A stretch of DNA of 64,000 bases from Ruminococcus sp. (GTDB lineage: Bacteria; Bacillota_A; Clostridia; Oscillospirales; Ruminococcaceae), in NCBI RefSeq assembly GCF_016283395.1, contig NZ_JAEEMU010000044.1, positions 1-64,000 of the forward strand, given 5' to 3'. The position numbers and the translations under genes are program-made. The notes below the pieces were generated by a model. The model did not search any database. It worked only from the letters and a program-made list of their open reading frames with translations, and had not been told where the DNA came from. Of this stretch, positions 9,569 to 16,822 are shown in pieces (positions within the stretch are counted from its first letter, which is position 1; each line of letters begins with the position of its first letter).

Positions 9569-10252
9569 ATGACAGATATCCTTATCATTGAGGACGACCC
9601 CGAAATGGGGGAACTGGTAAGAGATTTTATGATAAATGAGGGCTTCTCGGTAAAGCTTTGCGCTGATGCCGAGACAGCCCTTGTGCTGCTTGAAGGGGAA
9701 GAGTGCAGAGTTGTGCTTCTGGACGTTATGCTGCCGAAAATGAACGGCTATGAGACCTGCACAGCCATACGCAGTATAAGGGATATCCCTATATTGATGA
9801 TGAGCGCACTTACCGATGAGGAGAGCAAGCTCCTCGGGTATGAGACGGGAGCTGATGATTATATCGACAAACCGTTCTCGGTAAGAGTACTTACTGCGAA
9901 GATACGGGCACTTATGAAGAGAGGAAATGCCGAAAGCAGCAGTACAGGTATACTGAAAAGCTGCGGTGTGGAGCTTGATACAGTCTCGCGGCGTGTAACA
10001 TCAGGCGGTAAAGAACTTAAACTTAATGTAAAGGAGTTTGAGCTTTTGCAGTATCTCATGCAGCATGAGGGGGAAGCTGTCAGCAAGGACGAGCTTTTTA
10101 ACGCGGTCTGGGGCTACGACTGTTTTACAGAGCAGAGTACGGTAAGTGTACACATACGCTGGCTGAGGGAAAAACTTGAAAAAGACCCGAATTCTCCCGA
10201 GATAATACAGACCGTCTGGAAGGTCGGCTACAGATTTGGGGCAAGCCGATGA
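9569..10252 (+). CDS. OmpR-family response regulator
   Basis: A 227-residue two-domain regulator. The receiver domain (1-118) has the acidic pair EDD at 8-10, the phospho-acceptor Asp in VVLLDVMLPKMNGY, and the conserved Lys in YIDKPFS. The winged-helix DNA-binding domain (about 128-225) carries VKEFELLQYLMQHEGEAVSK and the recognition segment TVSVHIRWLREKLE. The start has AAGGAG 6 nt upstream. Its stop overlaps the kinase start by 4 nt (ATGA). It probably controls the transporter genes in the same operon. Confidence 0.92.
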   Translation: MTDILIIEDDPEMGELVRDFMINEGFSVKLCADAETALVLLEGEECRVVLLDVMLPKMNGYETCTAIRSIRDIPILMMSALTDEESKLLGYETGADDYIDKPFSVRVLTAKIRALMKRGNAESSSTGILKSCGVELDTVSRRVTSGGKELKLNVKEFELLQYLMQHEGEAVSKDELFNAVWGYDCFTEQSTVSVHIRWLREKLEKDPNSPEIIQTVWKVGYRFGASR

Positions 10253-11553
10253 AGAAGATTATGATAATACTTATGGTCACTCTTGCGGCTGTAGCTCTGG
10301 GGTTCAATATAGGGTGCAGAAAGCTGATATCCGCTGAGATAAGTGACAGAAACATAGCTGTTAACAGAATAAATTCCGAAATTTCGGCAATGATAGCCGA
10401 GGGCAGTGAGGACGCAGAAAGCCTGATCTCCTCGAATATGGGGAAATGGAAGATTGAGTACGGCGATGACCTGCCTGATGATATCAGGTTCATACCTGTT
10501 CAAAGTGACGGGAAAGAAGTTTTTTATGCATCTGTTGACAAGAGCAGGGCACTTTGCTCCTTATATAATGATAAGGGTGAAATAACAGGCTTTATTGAAT
10601 ACTGCTACATTGAAGATGACATAGGTCATGTGCTCCTTGTGGGAAATATCGTTATAATAGTCAGCTTTTTGATAATACTTGTTCACGCGCTGTATATGTG
10701 GTTTGCTGTGATAGTTCCGTTCAGACGGCTGTCGGACTATCCTGAGCGTCTGGCTCGGCTGCGTGATATACAGAGGCTGCCCGAAAGCAGGAACAGGTAC
10801 TTCGGTCGGTATATATGGGGTATGAATATGCTGTCTGATGTGCTTACGTCAAGCACTAAGCGTATAAATGAGCTTGAGGGACAGAGGCGTACTCTTGTTT
10901 CGTCGATCGCACACGGAGTAAAAACTCCTGTGTCGAATATACGTCTTTATACCGATGCAGTAAGGACAGGACTTTATTCATCTGACCATGATATGATAGT
11001 GAATATTGCGGATAAAATTGACAAAAATACTGAGAAGATAGAAGCAATTGCGGCTGAACTTCTCAGATCATCAGCTTCATCGGCTGCGGTCGCCGATCTT
11101 GAGATAAGGCGTTTCTCGGTTATGGAGCTTGCTGAGCTTGTGAGAAATGAGTATAAAGACAGAATGGCTATGAAAAGGATACCATTTGAAGTCGAGTGCA
11201 GCAGCCGTTCTGTAATGGAAAGCGATAAATACGCTCTTTACCGTACTATAAGCCAGATACTGGAAAACGCTGTGAAGTATGGTGACGGTAAAGGCATAAA
11301 GGTGACATTCACAAAGCAAGACGAGGGTTTCGGCATATCTGTAAGGAACAGCGGCGAGCTTCTGCCAGAAAAGGAACTGCCTTATATATTCAGAAGCTAC
11401 TGGAGAGGTTCAAATGCTTCCGATAAAGAAGGCAGCGGTATAGGTATGTACGTTGCCAATGAAACTATAAAGGCTCTTGGTGGCAGAGTTTATGTCAGAC
11501 GTCTCGAAGAGACTTCCGAAATGGAATTCGTCATTTATATTGAAAATACATGA
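10249..11553 (+). CDS. Sensor histidine kinase of the ABC-linked two-component system
   Basis: A 434-residue kinase with TM1 (about 3-23), an extracellular sensor of roughly 100 residues, TM2 (about 126-150), a cytoplasmic linker, and the dimerisation/phosphotransfer H-box SSIAHGVKTPVSNIRLY. The ATPase domain shows the N-box (QILENAVKYGDGK), G1 (SVRNSGELL) and G2 (GSGIGMYVAN). The H-box reads HGVKTP rather than the usual HELRTP. It overlaps the response regulator by 4 nt and ends the operon before a strong terminator. Confidence 0.9.
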   Translation: MKKIMIILMVTLAAVALGFNIGCRKLISAEISDRNIAVNRINSEISAMIAEGSEDAESLISSNMGKWKIEYGDDLPDDIRFIPVQSDGKEVFYASVDKSRALCSLYNDKGEITGFIEYCYIEDDIGHVLLVGNIVIIVSFLIILVHALYMWFAVIVPFRRLSDYPERLARLRDIQRLPESRNRYFGRYIWGMNMLSDVLTSSTKRINELEGQRRTLVSSIAHGVKTPVSNIRLYTDAVRTGLYSSDHDMIVNIADKIDKNTEKIEAIAAELLRSSASSAAVADLEIRRFSVMELAELVRNEYKDRMAMKRIPFEVECSSRSVMESDKYALYRTISQILENAVKYGDGKGIKVTFTKQDEGFGISVRNSGELLPEKELPYIFRSYWRGSNASDKEGSGIGMYVANETIKALGGRVYVRRLEETSEMEFVIYIENT

Positions 11554-11565
11554 TATAGTTTTTAT

Positions 11566-11602
11566 GCCCGTAAGCGGTTGAGGTAACTGCTTACGGGCTT
11601 TT
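11566..11602 (+). terminator. Terminator of the ABC/two-component operon
   Basis: Perfect 10-bp arms gcccgtaagc (11566-11575) and gcttacgggc (11589-11598) followed by tttt. Confidence 0.85.
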
Positions 11603-11709
11603 ATATGCTCTTTTTTGCAGCAATAGTGCAAGTTATACAGTGAGAAGCTCTATAATGGCGGGTGAAATTGTGCAGGTGCACAAAGTGGTATAAAAATCAT
11701 AATATTGTA

Positions 11710-11738
11710 TTGACAATCAATATTATACGGCGTATAAT
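11710..11738 (+). promoter_or_regulatory. Promoter of the padR operon
   Basis: A consensus TTGACA (11710-11715), a 17-bp spacer and a consensus TATAAT (11733-11738). Confidence 0.8.
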
Positions 11739-11742
11739 ATTG
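11718..11742. promoter_or_regulatory. Perfect palindromic operator overlapping the padR promoter
   Basis: The 12-bp arms caatattatacg (11718-11729) and cgtataatattg (11731-11742) flank a single G. They cover the spacer and the -10 box. A third half-site, ataatattg, sits at 11699-11707 and pairs with 11718-11726. Binding there would block RNA polymerase, as expected for PadR autorepression. Confidence 0.65.
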
Positions 11743-11795
11743 TCAGAAAGCAAATATTGCAAACCATAAAATACTATATGGAAAGGAGAAAGTAT

Positions 11796-12128
11796 ATGGG
11801 TTTTACAATTAATGCAGGATTGCTTGACGCTATGGTACTTTCCATAGTTCAGCGCAATGACACCTACGGGTATGAGATAACGCAGTATCTGCGAAAGGCT
11901 GTGGATATATCAGAATCCACACTTTATCCTGTACTCAGACGATTGCAGAAAGGCGATATGCTTGAAACATATGATAAGGAGTATATGGGCAGAAATCGCC
12001 GATATTACCGACTAACGGAGCAAGGGGAAACTTCTCTTGAAGAATACAGAGAAGAATGGCGCAATCACAAAAAGAAGATCGACAGTATTTTAATGGATGA
12101 GGGAGCTGAAGAGAATGAACAAGCTTGA
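11796..12128 (+). CDS. PadR-family transcriptional regulator
   Basis: A 110-residue winged-helix repressor. GLLDAMVLSIVQRNDTYGYEITQYL and the recognition part SESTLYPVLRRLQKGDML are the PadR signature, followed by GRNRRYYRLTEQGE and a C-terminal dimerisation helix. An in-frame ATG at 11757 exists, but the ATG at 11796 has AAGGAG 7 nt upstream and begins the usual PadR N-terminus (MGFTINAG). In this family PadR partners a DUF1700 (HAAS-type) membrane protein, and exactly that gene overlaps its end by 14 nt. Confidence 0.92.
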   Translation: MGFTINAGLLDAMVLSIVQRNDTYGYEITQYLRKAVDISESTLYPVLRRLQKGDMLETYDKEYMGRNRRYYRLTEQGETSLEEYREEWRNHKKKIDSILMDEGAEENEQA

Positions 12129-12786
12129 ATTTCTTACAAAATTGAGAAACTGCCTGGAAAAAGGCGGTATGAATTCCGATGATATAAATGATGCCCTTAC
12201 TTACTACGAAGAGGTTTTCCTCGACGCAGGGTTCGGTAAGGAAGAGGAGACAGCTGCATCAATGGGTTCACCAGAAGAGGTGGCTGTGAATATTCTCCGT
12301 GAGAGCGGTATACAGATAAGCGGTCCTGAGGCTTTTGATCCTCAGCCTGTACCTGCATTCGCAGCAGGTCCGATGCCGGGACCTATGCCACAGTATCAGT
12401 ATCCGTATCAGGGCGCACCTGTACAGCAGAAGTCAGCTAACTGGGGACTCAGGATATTCCTTGCAGTAATAACATTCCCGATATGGCTTCCTCTGCTCAT
12501 AGTTGTTGTTTCGGTATTATTTGCACTGATCGTAACAGCATTCTCTGTCGTATTTGCATTTGTCGTAACAGGTATCGCACTGATCGCAGGCGGTATCGCA
12601 GCAGTGTTTGAAGTGCCAAGTATAGGACTTATTCTCCTCGGTGCAGGTCTCATCTTAACAGGCTTAGTATTGCTTCTCTGCAAGCCTGTTTTAAACAAAG
12701 CAATACCTGCAATGGGCAGAGGGATAAAGAGCGTATGCAACTGGATCGGCGGTCTTTTCAAAAAAGGGGGAAAAGTAAATGAATGA
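12115..12786 (+). CDS. DUF1700/HAAS-type membrane protein, PadR partner
   Basis: A 223-residue protein. The N-terminal 70 residues (MNKLEFLTKLRNCL, then YYEEVFLDAGFGKEEETAASMGSPEEVA) match the DUF1700/HAAS signalling domain. A Pro-rich stretch follows (about 80-105), then about three hydrophobic segments between 110 and 200. The start at 12115 is preferred over the earlier in-frame codon at 12097 because the conserved fold starts there. It lies between PadR and a DUF4097 gene and probably links membrane or envelope state to PadR. Confidence 0.85.
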   Translation: MNKLEFLTKLRNCLEKGGMNSDDINDALTYYEEVFLDAGFGKEEETAASMGSPEEVAVNILRESGIQISGPEAFDPQPVPAFAAGPMPGPMPQYQYPYQGAPVQQKSANWGLRIFLAVITFPIWLPLLIVVVSVLFALIVTAFSVVFAFVVTGIALIAGGIAAVFEVPSIGLILLGAGLILTGLVLLLCKPVLNKAIPAMGRGIKSVCNWIGGLFKKGGKVNE

Positions 12787-13669
12787 GAATATGAATATGG
12801 ACATGAACATGGGTACACCGTATGTTCAGACACCGCAGGCTCCTCAGAAGAAGAGCTCGGGCGGCGGACTTGTATGGCTGGTATTGGTCGTTGTTGGTAT
12901 TATCCTGCTTGTTATTGGAGTTATTCTTTATAATGTGAACGACAGGGATAAGTATTTCAAGTTAAAGGACATTCATCAGACATTCAACTCTGAAACAGTC
13001 ACAAAGATAGATCTGGACGTTCCTTTCGGCAACCTTAATATCACAAAGAGCAATGATAAGATGATACATATTGATGCTGAAAATATCCCTGATGAATTCG
13101 ATGCAAAAGTTGAGGGAACAACTTTCAAAACAACATGTGTCAGAAAGAGAATTGGTTTTATCACTATGCCAAGCTTCCACCTGTGGGGCGATAACAATGC
13201 TACTTTAAATATAGCACTCCCTGAAAAGGTATACGCAAGCTTCATTCTTAATATGGGGGCAGGTGAGACAATTGCTTCTGATATAGAATGCGGCAAATTC
13301 AAGATAGACTGCGGTGCAGGAGAGATAACATTTACAGATGTTACTTGTGATAACGGCGATATCGACTGCGGAGCAGGTCAGCTGAATATAAATTCTATGG
13401 ACTGCAAGGAAAAGCTTAAGATCGACGGCGGCGCAGGCGAGATAAACGTTCTTTCAAGCACACTCGGCGGTCTTGATTTAGATCAGGGCGTTGGACAGTT
13501 TGAGTTTAAGGGTACTATCAACGGAAATATAGATGCTGACGGCGGTATTGGAGAGATGATATTCAGACTTACAAACCCTGAGACAGATTTCTCCAAGAAC
13601 GGTGGAAAGTACAAAATGGATATAGATCATGGCATTGGCTCAGTAGATGTTTACTACAATGAGAGATAA
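12779..13669 (+). CDS. DUF4097 beta-helix membrane protein
   Basis: A 296-residue protein with a short Met-rich N-terminus, one TM (about 28-51), and an extracytoplasmic domain made of repeated short beta strands (DLDVPFGNLNITKSND, MGAGETIASDIECGKFKIDCGAGEITF, DCGAGQLNI, DGGAGEINV). The repeated GAG/GVG turn pattern is that of the DUF4097/LiaG-YvlB group tied to envelope-stress loci. It overlaps the DUF1700 gene by 8 nt with GGGGG upstream. Confidence 0.85.
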   Translation: MNENMNMDMNMGTPYVQTPQAPQKKSSGGGLVWLVLVVVGIILLVIGVILYNVNDRDKYFKLKDIHQTFNSETVTKIDLDVPFGNLNITKSNDKMIHIDAENIPDEFDAKVEGTTFKTTCVRKRIGFITMPSFHLWGDNNATLNIALPEKVYASFILNMGAGETIASDIECGKFKIDCGAGEITFTDVTCDNGDIDCGAGQLNINSMDCKEKLKIDGGAGEINVLSSTLGGLDLDQGVGQFEFKGTINGNIDADGGIGEMIFRLTNPETDFSKNGGKYKMDIDHGIGSVDVYYNER

Positions 13670-13674
13670 AAGCT

Positions 13675-13875
13675 ATGCTTGATCATACTGAAATAAAAAT
13701 AGGCGACAGGGTTCATCATCGGCTTTTCGGAGACGGTACGGTAACGGATACGCTGCCTATCGGTGATGATACTGTTGTCACAATTGAGTTTGACAGCGGA
13801 AGCAGGAAAAAGCTTTGCGCTGTCATCTCAGCACTTGAACGTGCAGAAGAAAAAGATGAGCCAAAACAGCCATGA
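13675..13875 (+). CDS. Small UvrD/PcrA-tail-like protein
   Basis: A 66-residue protein. KIGDRVHHRLFGDGTVTDTLP, then VVTIEFDSGSRKKL, matches the small beta-barrel (Tudor-like) domain found at the C-terminus of UvrD/PcrA helicases, where it contacts partners such as RNA polymerase. Here it is free-standing and last in the padR operon, 5 bp after DUF4097. Its role is unknown. Confidence 0.65.
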   Translation: MLDHTEIKIGDRVHHRLFGDGTVTDTLPIGDDTVVTIEFDSGSRKKLCAVISALERAEEKDEPKQP

Positions 13876-13889
13876 TATAGTATTAATAT

Positions 13890-13919
13890 AGCCACAGCTT
13901 AACTTAGCTGTGGCTTTTT
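13890..13919 (+). terminator. Terminator of the padR operon
   Basis: The 10-bp arms agccacagct and agctgtggct are followed by ttttt. Confidence 0.85.
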
Positions 13920-13983
13920 AGTATATGGATCAGTAGGGGACGGCGTTCTCGATGTCCCGAAGCTTTGAACGCGTTGTAACGCT

Positions 13984-14026
13984 GAAAAAAAGTACTCCCA
14001 CAGCCTTGACCGTGGGAGTACTTTTC
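13984..14026. terminator. Bidirectional terminator
   Basis: Perfect 11-bp arms agtactcccac and gtgggagtact, with an A run on the left and T's on the right. It can end transcription from either side, chiefly the minus-strand sigma operon. Confidence 0.7.
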
Positions 14027-14067
14027 AAATATCATTTATATGAGGAATGTGATAGCTTGGTTTATTG

Positions 14068-16035
14068 TCACAGATTAAGAAGTCTGCGCTGGATAGAACT
14101 TGCATCGTTTAGATTAAGTCCGTCGCAGTCGCCTTCAACATCAGCGTTGTACATAGCTGAGTCTGTGAGCTGGTATTTGTCGGGATTAGCAAGGTACTGC
14201 ATGATAAGCACTGCATCAGCCATATCTACCTCGCCGTCACCGTTAACGTCACCGCTGCGTGAAGTATTCATATCCCACAGGATGCCCATATTACTGTCAT
14301 AGTTATATGAACCGCCTGAGTTTGAATTGCTTTCGCCTGTCTTGATAAGCACATACATCTGAGTTATCATGATGTCATAGACATCGCCGCTTGTGCCGTT
14401 ATTGTTGAAATCACAGTTTGATGTGATATTGTTCCATACACGGGAAGAAAGGTCGCTCTGTGAAGCATTTCTTCCGTTAAGGATATCACCAAAGTAAATA
14501 TCGGAAGCTTCATAGTCCTTTCGGTCGATCACCCCGTCAAGGTTGATATCGGGAGCTGATCTTCTTCCAGCCGCTACGTCCTTGCAGTATTCATCAAAGC
14601 AGCTGTTGAACTTCTGGGTATTGAATGTGAAGAGATATTCTTCTATGCCCGTAGTTTCACAGTATTCCTCGAAATATCTTTCGGGACTGTAGTATTTTGA
14701 ATACGGCTCTGGAATAATGCTGTTGTAATAGCTTGCTTCGGCATATTCCGTGCGGAACGGTGTATATTCGAGCAGACACCATACGAAGTAGTTTTCAAGC
14801 CAGTTGTCATGGGTGATCGCTTCGGCTTTGCTGCGAAGCTCATTGCATCGCTGAACTGTAGCCTCAGATTTTTCCCACGGTATGAATTCTCCGCTGTCCT
14901 GCTTGGATTTGCTTAAATTAGTGGTGCAGACGTAATAGTCGATATAATCGTTTATATCAAATAGTCCGTCAGCGTTTACATCAAGGTCGATGCTCTTGTT
15001 CCTGTATGCAGCTGATATCAGCGGATAACCTGCCATAAGGTGGTCGCTTTCAATGAATACTGCCGAAACGAACAGATCAGATGCAAAAGGAGCATATGTG
15101 CCGTTTACGGTTTCGCGGTAAGGATGACTTTCATTACTGAAAAATTCGGACTTTGCACCTTCCTTGATAAGGAAATATCTTATAAATTCTGTATAACTGA
15201 GCCATGAAGGAGTATCGTTCTCCTCATCGTTTATCTTGGAGACACCATATTTTCTGCATTTTTTCGCAACCGTGTCAGATACCTGATAATAATTGCTGTA
15301 GCAGAACAGATCATAGCAGTCTCTCATATTGAAAAAGCCGTCGTCGTTGATATCGGCAATTTCAAAGTTTGCTTCTATATCTGCGAATATGTCGCTCTCT
15401 CCCGAATACATTCTTGTATACGGCAGCTTATATTCGGCGGCTGATGCCATAGGAATGGCATTTCCTCCCATAACGAATGCGGAGGCGAATGCGCCGAGGT
15501 GCTTCATATAATAGGTTTTTTCTTCGTTTGTGATAGTATATTCAGCAGCTGTATTGCTGCTTGTATTCGTTGTTACGCTGCTGTGGTCGGAACGGCTTGC
15601 AGTTGTGCTGCGAGATCTTGCTCCCAGTGCAGTAAGAGCCTGACCCGAAGTTACCGTTGTTGTCTTTCCAGTCACTGTTCTGACCGTGGTGACTGTGCTG
15701 ACGTTTACAGTTGTTGCACTTGCTGTTTCGCCGTTCCCGATAGCAGTGGTGATCGGCTGGTTTTCACCATTACCGACCGTTGTCGTAACGATCGCAGGCT
15801 CGTCACGAAAATCATTTTCGCTTAGTTTAGAGCGGTTGCCGAGATGTGCCCATACACCCAGTGCCATTCCGCAAGCCGCAGCTGCGGCAGAAACTCTGAA
15901 TAAAACAGGATATCTCTTTTTCCGCTGCATTTCCTGAGCGGAGATGACCTCAGCCTGCATAAGAAATTCATTTTTGTGCTTGGTCTCAGGGAATCTGAAT
16001 GATTCCTGAACAGCTTTTTTCATTCTTTTATTCAA
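14068..16035 (-). CDS. Dockerin-bearing transmembrane protein, probable ECF anti-sigma partner
   Basis: A 655-residue protein with a short cytoplasmic N-terminus (1-43), one TM (about 44-64), a Thr/Ser-rich tether (about 85-170), and a long extracellular part with several EF-hand/dockerin-like loops (DINDDGFFNMRD, DVNADGLFDIND, DINLDGVIDRKD, DFNNNGT). The C-terminal 63 residues form a dockerin: GDVNGDGEVDMADAVLIMQYL, then NADVEGDCDGLNLNDASSIQRRLL. The start is a TTG 3 nt after the sigma stop, with GGAGG 8 nt upstream; the ATG four codons later is the alternative. Coupling to an ECF sigma gene and the single-TM layout suggest an anti-sigma or sensor role, but the cytoplasmic part is too short to match a known anti-sigma domain by eye. 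Confidence 0.8.
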   Translation of the reverse strand: MNKRMKKAVQESFRFPETKHKNEFLMQAEVISAQEMQRKKRYPVLFRVSAAAAACGMALGVWAHLGNRSKLSENDFRDEPAIVTTTVGNGENQPITTAIGNGETASATTVNVSTVTTVRTVTGKTTTVTSGQALTALGARSRSTTASRSDHSSVTTNTSSNTAAEYTITNEEKTYYMKHLGAFASAFVMGGNAIPMASAAEYKLPYTRMYSGESDIFADIEANFEIADINDDGFFNMRDCYDLFCYSNYYQVSDTVAKKCRKYGVSKINDEENDTPSWLSYTEFIRYFLIKEGAKSEFFSNESHPYRETVNGTYAPFASDLFVSAVFIESDHLMAGYPLISAAYRNKSIDLDVNADGLFDINDYIDYYVCTTNLSKSKQDSGEFIPWEKSEATVQRCNELRSKAEAITHDNWLENYFVWCLLEYTPFRTEYAEASYYNSIIPEPYSKYYSPERYFEEYCETTGIEEYLFTFNTQKFNSCFDEYCKDVAAGRRSAPDINLDGVIDRKDYEASDIYFGDILNGRNASQSDLSSRVWNNITSNCDFNNNGTSGDVYDIMITQMYVLIKTGESNSNSGGSYNYDSNMGILWDMNTSRSGDVNGDGEVDMADAVLIMQYLANPDKYQLTDSAMYNADVEGDCDGLNLNDASSIQRRLLNL

Positions 16036-16038
16036 GCC

Positions 16039-16497
16039 TCAGCCCTCCGATCCTTTAAAATCTTTTTTCAGACGCGCGAGTATCTGCTTAATCATGCGGC
16101 TCATCTTGAACCGTGATACCCCGTATAGCTCGCTCAGCACGCCTATTGGCACTTCATTTACGTAACGCAGCAGGATTATCTCCTGTTCCTCGGCCGTTAA
16201 TTTTTTGATGGCGTTGCCGAGTGTCACATTTGTAAGAATGAAGTCCTCATAATCTTTTCCGTCGCTCATATCTTCCGAAAGCTCTTCAGTTTTCTTCCGA
16301 TGGTAGGCATCTGCACACAGATTACCTGCGATAGTGTACAGATAGTGGAGCTCCTTACCCATATCGTGGTAATGAGAGCTTTCAAGAAAACGGAGAAAGG
16401 TCTCTTGTGTCAGATCTTCAGCTTTATCCCGGTCGTGAATCTTGTAGTAACAGTAGCGGAATATCTTATCGTATTGATCTTTTATGTCCACTGACAC
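16039..16497 (-). CDS. ECF-type RNA polymerase sigma factor
   Basis: A 152-residue sigma-70 family factor. Region 2 is seen in YDKIFRYCYYKIHDRDKAEDLTQETFLRFLE with the core-binding DLTQETF motif, and region 4 in LTAEEQEIILLRYVNEVPIGVLSELYGVSRFKMSRMIKQIL. A longer frame runs to 16566, but the GTG at 16497 has GGGAGG 7 nt upstream and begins just before region 2, so it is chosen. Its gene is followed after 3 nt by the dockerin-bearing membrane protein, the usual sigma/anti-sigma arrangement. Confidence 0.9.
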   Translation of the reverse strand: MSVDIKDQYDKIFRYCYYKIHDRDKAEDLTQETFLRFLESSHYHDMGKELHYLYTIAGNLCADAYHRKKTEELSEDMSDGKDYEDFILTNVTLGNAIKKLTAEEQEIILLRYVNEVPIGVLSELYGVSRFKMSRMIKQILARLKKDFKGSEG

Positions 16498-16684
16498 GCT
16501 GAAACCTCCCTTCATTAATGTATAACTGTTCAGACAGCAGGAATGTGCAAAGAAAATTGTAAACAATCCATGAACATTTTATGAACAAATTCTGCTGCAA
16601 AATAGCATTGCTTGTCCGCCGAATATGCTACGCGGCGAAACTGCCTGAAAGACGTTATTGAGTACACATACTTATTTTAATATC

Positions 16685-16713
16685 ATTATAACATATGGGC
16701 GGAAATAAAGCAA
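16685..16713 (-). promoter_or_regulatory. Candidate promoter of the ECF sigma operon
   Basis: On the minus strand, TTGCTT, a 17-bp spacer and TATAAT. Confidence 0.5.
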
Positions 16714-16737
16714 TAACAGGAAGAGATATTTCCTGTG

Positions 16738-16784
16738 AAAAATAAACTTAATCCGTTGTTTATTCGGTTGAAAAGTTTATTTTT
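16738..16784. repeat. 12-bp inverted repeat upstream of the esterase gene
   Basis: The arms aaaaataaactt (16738-16749) and aagtttattttt (16773-16784) are separated by 23 bp. The right arm overlaps the end of the esterase -35 box and fills most of its spacer, so it may be an operator. Confidence 0.6.
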
Positions 16785-16796
16785 ATATGTTAGAAT
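16768..16796 (+). promoter_or_regulatory. Promoter of the GDSL esterase gene
   Basis: TTGAAA (16768-16773), a 17-bp spacer and TAGAAT (16791-16796). The ATG is only 27 bp past the -10 box. Confidence 0.6.
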
Positions 16797-16822
16797 TAGA
16801 AAAATCAAAAGGAGTGAAGAAA

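Larger units (their letters stand above)
16498..16822. other. Divergent control region between sigma factor and esterase
   Basis: A 325-bp gene-free region with back-to-back promoters (minus at 16685-16713, plus at 16768-16796) and a long inverted repeat. The leader to the sigma GTG is about 180 nt, with no recognised RNA motif. Confidence 0.6.

Noticed and set aside
13952..14302. 116-codon plus-strand frame
   Set aside because: It runs through a bidirectional terminator and then antisense to the dockerin-coding end of the sigma partner gene.
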